Shown in pieces: positions 15,588-23,570 of a stretch of 64,000 nt of DNA (position 1 is the stretch's first letter; every line of letters begins with the position of its first letter). The stretch is from Chryseobacterium indologenes. GTDB taxonomy: Bacteria > Bacteroidota > Bacteroidia > Flavobacteriales > Weeksellaceae. The translations under genes were made by a program, and so were the position numbers. The stretch lies in assembly GCF_002025665.1 (NCBI RefSeq), contig NZ_CP018786.1, positions 2,232,001 through 2,296,000 on the forward strand. The letters are read 5' to 3'. The notes beneath the pieces were generated by a model. That model saw nothing but the letters and a program-made list of their open reading frames with translations, did no database searches and was not told where the DNA came from.

Positions 15588-16003
15588 TTTTAGATTATAA
15601 ATTTTAAATTAGATTTTGTTATTATAAATTTTCAGATGATGTTTTAATGATTTTAGTCAATATATTAATGATCATTTCAATATCTATTAAATATGAATTG
15701 ATCTCAATTTGAACGAGATTTGAAGAATGATAAAGTTTTAACCAATATCTTGTTTCTCTTGCCTCTTTATTTGCAATTGAAAGCTTTGAAATAAAATCCT
15801 TTTTAGATTGAGCGGCTATAGCTTCTTCTACATTTGCTCCAATTGAGGTTCCTGAACGAAGAATCTGCTTTGATAAAATAAACTTCTTTTGAGATTTACA
15901 TTCAGTATAAAATTGAATTATTCTTAAAGCAAAATCAAAAGTTTTTATTTGAATCAAATTATCTTCTTTGAAACTCATTACATCTAAAATTTATAATTTA
16001 AAA
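15588..16003. repeat. AT-rich inverted repeats bracketing the four-helix-bundle gene
   Basis: The 22 bases at 15588-15609 and the reverse complement of 15982-16003 agree at 20 positions (core ATTATAAATTTTA). They lie just outside the stop and start of the four-helix-bundle gene. Because the sequence is nearly pure A/T, some of the match is expected by composition. Confidence 0.5.
15622..15978 (-). CDS. four helix bundle protein (23S rRNA intervening-sequence type)
   Basis: A 118-residue all-helical protein with the family signature ILRSGTSIGANVEEA and KLSIANKEARETRYWLKL. Relatives were first noticed in intervening sequences of 23S rRNA genes and are common as scattered single genes; some act in diversity-generating retroelements as accessory proteins, but no reverse transcriptase is present here. 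Its function is unknown. It is inserted between FadA and the acyl-CoA dehydrogenase in the same orientation, and is framed by AT-rich inverted repeats. It has no metabolic link to its neighbours. Confidence 0.88.
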   Translation of the reverse strand: MSFKEDNLIQIKTFDFALRIIQFYTECKSQKKFILSKQILRSGTSIGANVEEAIAAQSKKDFISKLSIANKEARETRYWLKLYHSSNLVQIEINSYLIDIEMIINILTKIIKTSSENL

Positions 16004-16014
16004 TCTATAATTGA

Positions 16015-17193
16015 TTAAAGTAGTTCAAAAATAGAAGCCGCACCTTGACCTGTTCCTACGCACATAGAAACCATTCCGTATTTGTTGCCACGTCTTCTCA
16101 TTTCGTCAAGAAGCTGAACGGTAAGTTTCGTTCCTGTGCATCCAAGCGGGTGTCCAAGGGCAATAGCTCCTCCGTTTACGTTTAAGATATCAGGGTTTAG
16201 TCCTAATTCTTTTTTGATAGCAACTGATTGAGAGGCAAAAGCTTCATTAAGTTCAATCAAATCAATATCTTTTAATTCTAAACCTGCTTGTTTCAATGCT
16301 TTTGGAATAGCATAGATAGGTCCCATTCCCATGATTCTTGGTTCTAATCCGGCAGCTGCGTAAGCTACTAATCTTGCCTCAGGCTCCAGTCCTAATTCTT
16401 TTACCATTTCCTCACTCATTACCATTACAAAAGCGGCTCCGTCACTCATTTGAGAAGAGTTTCCGGCAGTTACGCTTCCTCCGTTGGCGAATACAGGTCT
16501 TAGTTTTGCTAATCCAGCTAAAGAAGTATCAGCTCTAGGCCCTTCATCTACTGAGAAATCAAACTTTTTAGTCTGCAGTTTCTGATTTTCGTCAAGGAAA
16601 TTATATTCTACGGGAATTGAAACAATCTGGTTGGCAAATTTTCCTTCCTGATTGGCTTTTAAAGCTTTCATATGAGATTCAAAAGCAAACTGATCCTGTT
16701 CTTCTCTTGTAATATTATATTGTTTGGCTACTTCTTCCGCTGTGTAACCCATTCCCCAGTAATAATCAGGGTTTGTTTTTGCGATATCTGTTTCAGGAAC
16801 CGGCTTGTAACCTCCCATCGGGATATATGACATAGATTCAGTACCACCGGCAATGATACAGTCTGCCATACCAGCCTGGATTTTTGCAGAAGCAATAGCA
16901 ATTGCCTCACTTCCTGAAGCACAGTATCTGTTTACGGTTACTCCCGGTACTTTATCAGTATTTAACCCCATCAAAGAGATCAGACGTGCCACATTCAGCC
17001 CTTGTTCAGCTTCTGGCATCGCATTTCCTACGATAAGGTCATCAATTCTGTTTTTATCTAATTGTGGTAGCTCAGCCATTAATTTTTCAATAACGGTAGC
17101 TGCCATGACATCAGGTCTTGTAAATCTTAAACTTCCTTTTGGAGCTTTTCCAACGGCTGTTCTGAAACCTTTTACTATGTATGCTGTTTTCAT
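16015..17193 (-). CDS. fadA: acetyl-CoA C-acyltransferase (3-ketoacyl-CoA thiolase)
   Basis: At 392 residues this is a full-length thiolase. The nucleophile Cys91 is in VNRYCASGSEAI, followed by GGTESMS, GNSSQMSDGA, the catalytic His348 in GGAIALGHPLGCTG and the acid/base Cys378 in SMCVGTGQG. It releases acetyl-CoA in the last beta-oxidation step. In this operon it follows fadB, but a Y1-transposase gene and its hairpins (about 600 bases) lie between the two. Start ATG 17193 begins the first strand directly. Confidence 0.95.
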   Translation of the reverse strand: MKTAYIVKGFRTAVGKAPKGSLRFTRPDVMAATVIEKLMAELPQLDKNRIDDLIVGNAMPEAEQGLNVARLISLMGLNTDKVPGVTVNRYCASGSEAIAIASAKIQAGMADCIIAGGTESMSYIPMGGYKPVPETDIAKTNPDYYWGMGYTAEEVAKQYNITREEQDQFAFESHMKALKANQEGKFANQIVSIPVEYNFLDENQKLQTKKFDFSVDEGPRADTSLAGLAKLRPVFANGGSVTAGNSSQMSDGAAFVMVMSEEMVKELGLEPEARLVAYAAAGLEPRIMGMGPIYAIPKALKQAGLELKDIDLIELNEAFASQSVAIKKELGLNPDILNVNGGAIALGHPLGCTGTKLTVQLLDEMRRRGNKYGMVSMCVGTGQGAASIFELL

Positions 17194-17228
17194 TTTTTGT
17201 TTAATTAAATTGTTTTAAGAATTTTTTG

Positions 17229-17837
17229 CCTCGTAGAGGTAAACTGTTCATAGATATTTGTTTATGCTTTTTGAGGAGCTCCGTAGGAGCGACCTGTTAA
17301 TCATTAATCCATTCAAATAAATATTTTGGATCATATTCTATCTCAAATTTTGACATAAAATCCAGATATTCTTCTCTAAAAGTTTTCTTTTTATGATGTT
17401 CTTCCTGCTCTAAAATATACTTTACAACAGAATCAACACTGCTTTTAGAATAAGAAAAAGCTCCATACCCTTCCTGCCAATTGAATTTTCCATTGATCCA
17501 TCCTTTTTCGTTGATGAATTTTGAAGAACCCGCTTTAATATCTCTTACTACATCTGAAACCGAATATGTCGGATTCATACTTATAAGAATATGGACATGG
17601 TCCGGCATTGCAAAAACTGCGAATAATTTTTGATCTCTATTGGAAACAATACCTGTTATAAACCGATGCAATTCTTCTCTGTTTTCTTTTGAAATCAGAT
17701 TTTGTCTTCCTTTTACAGCGAAAACAATTTGAATATAAATCTGAGTGTAGGTATTTGCCATATATTAACAGGTCGCCTCTACGAGGCTCTCCAATCTTTA
17801 AATTATTCATGCTATTAACAGTTCGCTCCTACGGAGC
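17229..17837. mobile_element. hairpin-bounded IS200/REP-like element in the fad operon
   Basis: Two hairpins lie on each side of the Y1 transposase gene. Left: CCTC-GTA-GAGG (17229-17239) followed by AAACTGTTCATAG, and GCTCC-GTA-GGAGC (17278-17290) followed by GACCTGTTAATCA. Right: the inverse forms TTAACAGGTCG + CCTC-TAC-GAGG (ends 17786) and TTAACAGTTCG + GCTCC-TAC-GGAGC (ends 17837). The outer left hairpin matches the inner right one and the inner left one matches the outer right one. GTAG occurs at each left hairpin. This is the layout of IS200/IS605 ends or of REP sequences with their RAYT. Confidence 0.82.
17297..17761 (-). CDS. Y1 HUH-endonuclease transposase (IS200/IS605 TnpA or RAYT type)
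   Basis: A 154-residue protein, the usual TnpA length. The HUH motif is MPDHVHIL with His55 and His57; the single catalytic Tyr is probably Tyr115 in VVKYILEQEEH; FNWQEGYGAFSYSKS is the conserved Trp-Gln-Gly-Tyr segment before it. The enzyme would cut and join single-stranded DNA at hairpin ends. Its stop codon is embedded in the inner left hairpin flank (CTGTTAA). It lies in the fad operon in the direction of transcription. No TnpB/IscB or omega-RNA is next to it. The gene appears intact. Confidence 0.9.
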   Translation of the reverse strand: MANTYTQIYIQIVFAVKGRQNLISKENREELHRFITGIVSNRDQKLFAVFAMPDHVHILISMNPTYSVSDVVRDIKAGSSKFINEKGWINGKFNWQEGYGAFSYSKSSVDSVVKYILEQEEHHKKKTFREEYLDFMSKFEIEYDPKYLFEWIND

Positions 17838-17843
17838 TTCCCA

Positions 17844-20237
17844 TTAGTTTCTCAAAGGTTTCCCGTTTTGCAACATATATTGAATTCTCTCAAGAGTTTT
17901 TCTCTCACCACAAAGCTGAAGGAAGGTTTCTCTTTCAAGGTTCAATAGGTACTGTTCTGTTACTACTGTTGGTTCAGATAGATTTCCACCTACCATTACG
18001 TTGGCCAGTTTATCTGCAATTTTCTTATCGTGTGCAGAGATAAAGTTTCCGGTTAGCATCTGGTCTGTTCCTACATAGAACATTCCTAATGCATCTTTAC
18101 CAAGAACTTTTACTTTCTGCTCGATAGGCTGAGTATATCCCTGTTCTGCCAATAGTTTCGCTACTTTTTTAGCTTCAGCAATTTGTCTGTTTTTGCTTAC
18201 AGAAACGATGTCTTTTCCTTTTTCAAGGATTCCCATGTCATAAGCTTCATAAGCAGAAGTAGCTACTTTACCCATGGCGATGTTCATAAAAGCATCACGA
18301 AGTCTGTTATTTTTAACATCATCGTTGTGGAATTCTCTGGAAGTTCTTAAAGTAAATTCTTTAGTACCACCACCACCAGGGATTACACCCACTCCGGTTT
18401 CTACAAGTCCGATATACGTTTCTGCTGCTGCAACCACTCGGTCAGCATGCATGGTCATTTCGCACCCTCCGCCTAAAGTCATTCCGTGAGGAGCAACTAC
18501 TACAGGAATAGAAGAATAGCGTACTCTCATCATTGATTTCTGGAAGTAAGCAATTGCCATATTCAAATCATCCCAATCCTGCTCGATAGCCATCATTAGG
18601 ATCATGGCAAGGTTAGCGCCTACAGAGAAGTTTGCTCCCTGGTTTCCTACAACTAATCCGTCATATTCTTTTTCAGCTAAATCAATGGCTCTGTTTAATC
18701 CATCAAGAACTTCGCCTCCAAGAGAGTTCATTTTTGAACGGATCTCAAAGTTGATGATACCATCTCCTAAATCTTCAATAGCAGCCCCTGAATTACTCCA
18801 AAGTGTTTTATTTTTTCTGATATTATCTAAGATGATGAATGCATCCTGACCAGGAATTTTGTTGTATTCACCTGAATTTTTATCAACATAAATGCTTTGT
18901 CCTTCGTCATTCACTTTGTAGAAAGTTTCTACATTTTTCACCCAGTCAGAAACCTCGTATCCTGCATCTTTTGCCAGTTCAATACCTTTCTGAACACCTA
19001 CAGCATCCCAGATCTCAAATGGTCCGTTTTCCCATCCGAAACCGGCTCTCATGGCATCGTCAATTTTATAAACTTCATCAGAGATTTCAGGTACTTTATG
19101 AGAAACATAAGCGAATAGTGCTCCTAAGGACTTTCTGTATAATTCACCAGCTTTATCTTTACCACCAATCAGTACTTTGAATCTGTCAATTGGCTTATCT
19201 ATAGATTTTGTTAATTCCAGAGTAGGGAATGATGATTTTCCTTGAAGTTCATATTCTAAAGTATCAAGGTTTAATCCGTGAATTTCAGATTTTCCTTCTG
19301 CATTTTTCACTTTTTTATAGAAACCTTGTTCTGTTTTTGAACCTAACCATTTATTATCCATCATTTTCTGGATATAAGGAGGAAGGGCAAATACATCATT
19401 AAAGTCGTTCGCTTCCGCACCGCTTTGACGAACCCCGTTGGCTACCATTACCAAAGTATCAAGACCTACAACGTCAGCTGTTCTGAATGTAGCAGATTTT
19501 GGACGTCCAATGACTGGACCCGTTAATTTATCAACATCAGAAACGGTAAGTCCTAATTTCTGTACATTGTGAAGAAGATCCATCATAGAGAACACACCGA
19601 TTCTGTTGGCGATGAAAGCTGGGGTATCTTTTGCTAAAACTGTTGTTTTACCTAAGAATTTTGCTCCATAATTCATATAGAAATCGATGATCTCAGGATC
19701 TGTATCGTTAGTTGGGATAATCTCTAAAAGAGGAAGGTATCTTACAGGGTTGAAGAAGTGGGTTCCGGCGAAATATTTTTTGAAATCCTCGCTTCTCCCT
19801 TCTGTAAGAAAATGGATAGGAATACCGGATGTATTAGAAGAAATTAAGGTACCCGGTTTTCTGAACTGTTCAATTTTTTCGTAAACAGACTTCTTGATAT
19901 CAAGCCTTTCTACTACTACTTCAATGATCCAGTCTGTATTTTTTATTTTCGGCAAATCATCATCGAAGTTTCCGATTGTAATTCTGTCTGCAAACTTTGG
20001 TGAATAAAGAAGTGCAGGACTTGCTTTTTTTAGTTTTTCAAAGTTTTCGGAAGCAATTCTGTTTCTTACGACCTTGTCATCTTTGGTCAAACCTTTTTTT
20101 TGTTCAGCTTCAGTAAGTTCAAAAGGAACAATATCCAAGAGTGATACTTCAACGCCGATGTTGGCGAAGTGAGCAGCAATTCCGCTTCCCATAATTCCTG
20201 AACCAAGAACCGTTACATGTTTGATTCTTCTTTTCAT
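17844..20237 (-). CDS. fadB: FadB-like 3-hydroxyacyl-CoA dehydrogenase / enoyl-CoA hydratase fusion
   Basis: A 797-residue bifunctional enzyme with reversed order relative to E. coli FadB: the NAD-binding dehydrogenase comes first (VTVLGSGIMGSGIAAHFAN near 8-26; SNTSGIPIHFL; THFFNPVRYLPLLEIIP), then a second dehydrogenase C-domain (AGFGWENGPFEIWDAVG), and the crotonase domain last (GNQGANFSVGANL, GGGCEMTMHADRVVAA, GVGVIPGGGGTKEF). It catalyses hydration of enoyl-CoA and oxidation of 3-hydroxyacyl-CoA. It starts 53 bases after the MarR regulator and its stop codon lies just inside the transposase element's right hairpin. Confidence 0.95.
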   Translation of the reverse strand: MKRRIKHVTVLGSGIMGSGIAAHFANIGVEVSLLDIVPFELTEAEQKKGLTKDDKVVRNRIASENFEKLKKASPALLYSPKFADRITIGNFDDDLPKIKNTDWIIEVVVERLDIKKSVYEKIEQFRKPGTLISSNTSGIPIHFLTEGRSEDFKKYFAGTHFFNPVRYLPLLEIIPTNDTDPEIIDFYMNYGAKFLGKTTVLAKDTPAFIANRIGVFSMMDLLHNVQKLGLTVSDVDKLTGPVIGRPKSATFRTADVVGLDTLVMVANGVRQSGAEANDFNDVFALPPYIQKMMDNKWLGSKTEQGFYKKVKNAEGKSEIHGLNLDTLEYELQGKSSFPTLELTKSIDKPIDRFKVLIGGKDKAGELYRKSLGALFAYVSHKVPEISDEVYKIDDAMRAGFGWENGPFEIWDAVGVQKGIELAKDAGYEVSDWVKNVETFYKVNDEGQSIYVDKNSGEYNKIPGQDAFIILDNIRKNKTLWSNSGAAIEDLGDGIINFEIRSKMNSLGGEVLDGLNRAIDLAEKEYDGLVVGNQGANFSVGANLAMILMMAIEQDWDDLNMAIAYFQKSMMRVRYSSIPVVVAPHGMTLGGGCEMTMHADRVVAAAETYIGLVETGVGVIPGGGGTKEFTLRTSREFHNDDVKNNRLRDAFMNIAMGKVATSAYEAYDMGILEKGKDIVSVSKNRQIAEAKKVAKLLAEQGYTQPIEQKVKVLGKDALGMFYVGTDQMLTGNFISAHDKKIADKLANVMVGGNLSEPTVVTEQYLLNLERETFLQLCGERKTLERIQYMLQNGKPLRN

Positions 20238-20290
20238 ATGTAAATTTTTATTTGTATAAGATTATATGAGCCCGAAGACTTCATCATAAT

Positions 20291-20746
20291 TTATTTTCTG
20301 TTATTTAATAATTCGTTTGCTATTTTCATGATCTCGGTCATCACGTCTTTGAAAGCATCCAGCTTTTCCGGAGCTATTTTCTCCATCACCTTCTTATTAA
20401 AGTTGACAACAACTTCCTTAGACATGTTTCTGGAATTTAATCCTTTGTCTGTAAGTTTAATGATCACCTCTCTTTTATCAGTGGTGGTTTTTTCCTTATA
20501 GATATATCCGTTATCTTCAAGAAGTTTGATGATTCTCGTTAATGAAGTGGGTTCAATAGCCATCTTTGGTCCAAGATTGGTACTTCGGGTTCCTTCTTTG
20601 GGATCAATTTTAAGAAGAGTGAGTGCCTGTACCGCTGTGGAATCATGTTCCTGGGCTAATTCTGTGTACATTTTAGAAACAGCCAACCAGGTCTGCTTTA
20701 AAATTAAATCTACGTTTTCTATTTTTTCCTTATTATTATCCATCAT
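20291..20746 (-). CDS. MarR-family regulator of the fad operon
   Basis: A winged-helix repressor of about 151 residues from ATG 20746. AVQALTLLKI, MAIEPTSLTRIIKLLEDNGYI (recognition helix) and EKTTTDKREVIIKLTDKG (wing, with Asp-Lys-Arg) are standard MarR elements. The longer frame with a TTG start at 20770 would begin inside the -7 box, so the ATG is preferred. It is the first gene of the beta-oxidation operon. Inferred role: ligand-controlled repressor, probably sensing an acyl-CoA or fatty acid, acting on the ATGCATGCAT palindromes at its own promoter. Confidence 0.9.
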   Translation of the reverse strand: MMDNNKEKIENVDLILKQTWLAVSKMYTELAQEHDSTAVQALTLLKIDPKEGTRSTNLGPKMAIEPTSLTRIIKLLEDNGYIYKEKTTTDKREVIIKLTDKGLNSRNMSKEVVVNFNKKVMEKIAPEKLDAFKDVMTEIMKIANELLNNRK

Positions 20747-20767
20747 TTTTGCGCCAATGGTTTTACC

Positions 20768-20775
20768 CAAATTTA
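20768..20775 (-). promoter_or_regulatory. -7 box TAAATTTG of the MarR-fad operon
   Basis: Minus-strand TAAATTTG matches TAnnTTTG and ends about 21 bases before ATG 20746. The first ATGCATGCAT palindrome begins at its upstream edge. Confidence 0.7.
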
Positions 20776-20804
20776 ATAAATATTATGCATGCATAATATT
20801 TATT
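20775..20804. promoter_or_regulatory. 30-bp perfect palindrome, operator 1 (core ATGCATGCAT)
   Basis: Ten A/T-rich bases on each side of ATGCATGCAT are exact reverse complements. It fills the space upstream of the -7 box, so a bound dimer would block RNA polymerase. Most likely site for the MarR protein encoded directly downstream. Confidence 0.8.
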
Positions 20805-20862
20805 AACGTTAAATTTTGTTAATAGGCTGTAAATAAAAGGATTAAATTGTATGATTAGCATA

Positions 20863-20882
20863 ATACTATGCATGCATAGTAT
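20863..20882. promoter_or_regulatory. 20-bp perfect palindrome, operator 2 (core ATGCATGCAT)
   Basis: ATACTATGCATGCATAGTAT shares the 10-base core with operator 1 and lies 82 bases away (core to core), between the fad promoter and the stop of the ABC transporter gene. Confidence 0.75.
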
Positions 20883-20908
20883 GTGAATAAATCAAAGAAA
20901 ACTCAGTA

Positions 20909-21832
20909 TTAATGAATGTTTACGATCAAATTGATGATTTCTTCAAAAGATTCACATTGGTAAGTGTGGGAATCTTTATTAATTACCCAAAAACTGTCAT
21001 GAAATTCAAAATTTAGCTCAGACAGGTCTTTTTGGAAGTTTTTTTGAAGTAAAGAATACAGCATTTCCTTGTGAAATTGCGGTGCCGAGATAAAAGGTGG
21101 AATAAAGGTCTCGTTGATTTGAAATAACGAAGCATTAGTAAGTTCATTGTGCTGAAGCAAAATATCCTCCACAATCCCTGAATACAAATGATTCTCCTTT
21201 ACATACCATATTTTGTCTGCGAATTCTTTGGCCAGCCGCCAGTCGTGGGAAGAAAACAGGATAAGCTTATTTTGTTCCTTAGCCAGCTTTCTTAAGGTTT
21301 TGAGGATAATAATTTTATTTTTCTCATCAAGATGGGTAGTAGGTTCATCCAGAATAATGATAGGTGAATTTTGAGTAATAGCACGCCCGATAAAGGCTTT
21401 CTGAAGATTTCCATCTGACAGGTTTTTCAAAAGAGTATATCTGTACTGATTCAGATCTAATTCTTCAATAATATGCGCAACTTCTTCGCGGTCTTCTTTT
21501 TTTAACTCAAAATAAAAAGGGTAGTAGATGTATTTTCCCAGAGAAATAAGATCTTCAACTGTATAATGCTGCGGAATAACCGACTTTGAAAAGACAATAG
21601 CAATATTTTCCGCGATTTCTTTTACAGAAAGATTTTTTACATTTTTTCCATTAATAGCAATCTCTCCATTCAGTAAAGGCATTTGATGCAGAATAGATTT
21701 GATCAATGTTGTTTTCCCTACACCGTTATTACCAATCAGCAGACCTACATCACCGAGCTTTAAATCTGCATTGGCATTGGAGATTAATGTGGTATTGTAG
21801 CCGATATTTGCCTGTTTGATCTGTAGGTGCAT
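20909..21832 (-). CDS. ABC transporter ATP-binding protein, iron-siderophore (FecE/FepC) type
   Basis: A 307-residue ATPase. Walker A GNNGVGKTT is at 34-42, the signature is LSDGNLQK at 138-145 (degenerate LSGGQ, as in some FecE-like proteins) and Walker B with switch is IIILDEPTTHLD at 158-169. About 80 residues extend beyond the normal ATPase end and contain no known domain (FIPPFISAPQFHKEMLYSLL). It should energise the FecCD-type permease encoded 740 bases upstream on the same strand; the GxxExxY cassette now separates them. A TATTTTTG box (21871-21878, minus) inside the cassette's left repeat may be its present promoter. Confidence 0.87.
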   Translation of the reverse strand: MHLQIKQANIGYNTTLISNANADLKLGDVGLLIGNNGVGKTTLIKSILHQMPLLNGEIAINGKNVKNLSVKEIAENIAIVFSKSVIPQHYTVEDLISLGKYIYYPFYFELKKEDREEVAHIIEELDLNQYRYTLLKNLSDGNLQKAFIGRAITQNSPIIILDEPTTHLDEKNKIIILKTLRKLAKEQNKLILFSSHDWRLAKEFADKIWYVKENHLYSGIVEDILLQHNELTNASLFQINETFIPPFISAPQFHKEMLYSLLQKNFQKDLSELNFEFHDSFWVINKDSHTYQCESFEEIINLIVNIH

Positions 21833-21837
21833 GCTTT

Positions 21838-22567
21838 TGTTGGTTATACGCGAAGGCGCAAATTGTTTTACAAAAATAATGTTTTAAGGCGCAAGGAAAT
21901 TGACTTTGTCAAATTTTTATCCCGTTTATTTTATAAGTTGTTTACAATTCTTGTGACACCGTTTTTGAAAACATCAGATTGAAAATTGAGAAGCATTCCT
22001 AATTTGCAGTTTGACATTTTTAAATAGGTTAATAGTTGAGCTTTATGAGTAGGGCTAATGTAATCAACGGTTTTTATTTCTAAAATCACTTTGTTTTCAA
22101 TCATCAGGTCGAGTTTAAAAGCATTGTCTATTTTCAAATCTTCATAAACAATTGGGAGGAACTTTTGTTTTTCTACTAAAAATCCAGCTTTTGTTAATTC
22201 ATAGAACATACATTCTTCATATACATGTTCAAATAATCCTGCTCCAAGCTTTTTATGAATTTTTAATCCTGTCTCAAAAACAATTTTTGATAATTCATTT
22301 TCTGTCATTTGTGGTGTTTTGTTGAACTTAAATATATGAATTATTAGAATAAGTATATGTTGGATAAACGCAAAGGCTCAAAGGTATTTTAATACATTGG
22401 ATATATTTTAAGGCGCGAGAAAATCGAAGATTTTCGGCAAGGGATTGTGGTAATTTTTGTTTGGAATATTTAAAATATACGTTGTTCAATTTTATAGGTG
22501 ATAAAATCTTTGCGTCTTAAAAATATGTAGATTTTAAAAGTTTCTTGCGCCTTTGCGTTTTCCAACA
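21838..22567. mobile_element. repeat-bounded GxxExxY cassette inside the ABC transporter operon
   Basis: The left end reads TGTTGGTTATACGCGAAGGC and continues with GCAA; the right end, reverse-complemented, reads TGTTGGAAAACGCAAAGGCG. A third copy of the same end (TGTTGGATAAACGCAAAGGC) starts at 22358, so 22358-22567 is itself a 210-base unit with terminal inverted repeats, and 21838-21925 is a shorter related copy on the other side of the GxxExxY gene. AAGGCGC(A/G)AG(G/A)AAAT is shared internally by the two copies. A gene-less relative is at 44326-44500. Confidence 0.65.
21931..22308 (-). CDS. GxxExxY family protein (PD-(D/E)XK nuclease fold)
   Basis: A 125-residue protein carrying the naming motif G24-x-x-E27-x-x-Y30 in GLFEHVYEECM and a PD-(D/E)XK-like core with Asp67, Glu77 and Lys79 (KLDLMIENKVILEIKT), followed by HKAQLLTYLKM. 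The family (PDDEXK_3) has no firm function. All presumed catalytic residues are kept, so the nuclease fold may be active. It sits between the ATPase and permease genes of one ABC transporter, same strand, with related inverted repeats on both sides, and has no functional link to iron uptake. Best read as cargo or as the mover of a small mobile unit. Confidence 0.9.
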   Translation of the reverse strand: MTENELSKIVFETGLKIHKKLGAGLFEHVYEECMFYELTKAGFLVEKQKFLPIVYEDLKIDNAFKLDLMIENKVILEIKTVDYISPTHKAQLLTYLKMSNCKLGMLLNFQSDVFKNGVTRIVNNL

Positions 22568-22574
22568 AAAAGAT

Positions 22575-23546
22575 CTAAACCTTATTCTGCTTTAAAAGCA
22601 TCATCAGAATCACAGGAATACCGAATACAGAGCTTATCACATTCAGAGGAATCTGTGTTTTTTCTGCAATAACTGAGAAAAACAGCATGATCAGCATTCC
22701 CAGAAACATATTAAGAATCCATTGCTGCCATAATTTTGAAGGATTATAAACGAGTCTGCAAAAGTGAGGAACAATAATTCCGATAAAAAGAATTGGTCCT
22801 AAAAATGCTGTAACAGAAGCTGATAGGAGAGAAGATGCAACGATGATTAAAAGCTTCAGCTGTTTCAGATTTACGCCTAAACTCTGTGCATAGGAATTGC
22901 CCAGAGAATTTCCAATAAGTGGTTTTATAGCCCTGAAACAAATAAACATTCCCATTGAAACCAATATAAGCAGTACATAAATCTGGTTTCTCGTTACCAT
23001 ATTATTCGCTCCGAAAGACCATAGGATATAGTTTTTAAGACTCTGGTTTTCTGCGTAAAACTGCAACAGGGATACAATAGCTCCAGCAAAAGCAGATACT
23101 AAAAACCCGAAAATAATAAGATACGATTTGTCCTGAAATCTGTTAGACATTGAGAGCAGTATCAACATTAACAGTAAGCTTCCTCCAATAGCAGATAGGC
23201 TGAGAAAACTATTCTGTAAAAATTCAGGAAGGAAAATGTTATGGGAAAAGAAAATGTAAAAGGCAACCGATAGACTGGCGACAGAGGTTATTCCCAATAT
23301 ATCAGGCCCAGCGAGGGGGTTTTGGAAATATTCCTGCATCAGAAAACCAGAAGTAGGAATGGAAATTCCGGCCAGCATCATTACCAGAACGCGGTTGATG
23401 CGGATTTCAGCAATCTGGCTATGTGCAGAATCCTGAAAGAAATCCTGAAAGCTTAAACCTAAAAATCCTGTGTTCAGATTAATGACAGCACTTATCATAA
23501 TGGCGATCACGAATAAAAAACACAGGATTTTAAATCTTTTTGACAT
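22575..23546 (-). CDS. FecCD-family iron ABC transporter permease
   Basis: A 323-residue membrane protein with nine to ten hydrophobic spans and FecCD signatures: RINRVLVMMLAGISIPTSGFLMQ, NPLAGPDILGITSVASL, GNSLGNSYAQSLGV and GPILFIGIIVPHFCRL. It forms the inner-membrane channel for an iron-siderophore, heme or cobalamin-type substrate; substrate not predictable. The matching ATPase is encoded downstream beyond the GxxExxY cassette. No periplasmic binding protein gene is in the window. The thioredoxin lipoprotein gene upstream is 24 bases away and may be in the same transcript. Confidence 0.92.
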   Translation of the reverse strand: MSKRFKILCFLFVIAIMISAVINLNTGFLGLSFQDFFQDSAHSQIAEIRINRVLVMMLAGISIPTSGFLMQEYFQNPLAGPDILGITSVASLSVAFYIFFSHNIFLPEFLQNSFLSLSAIGGSLLLMLILLSMSNRFQDKSYLIIFGFLVSAFAGAIVSLLQFYAENQSLKNYILWSFGANNMVTRNQIYVLLILVSMGMFICFRAIKPLIGNSLGNSYAQSLGVNLKQLKLLIIVASSLLSASVTAFLGPILFIGIIVPHFCRLVYNPSKLWQQWILNMFLGMLIMLFFSVIAEKTQIPLNVISSVFGIPVILMMLLKQNKV

Positions 23547-23570
23547 GATTCAGAAAGAGTTCAGTCTATT

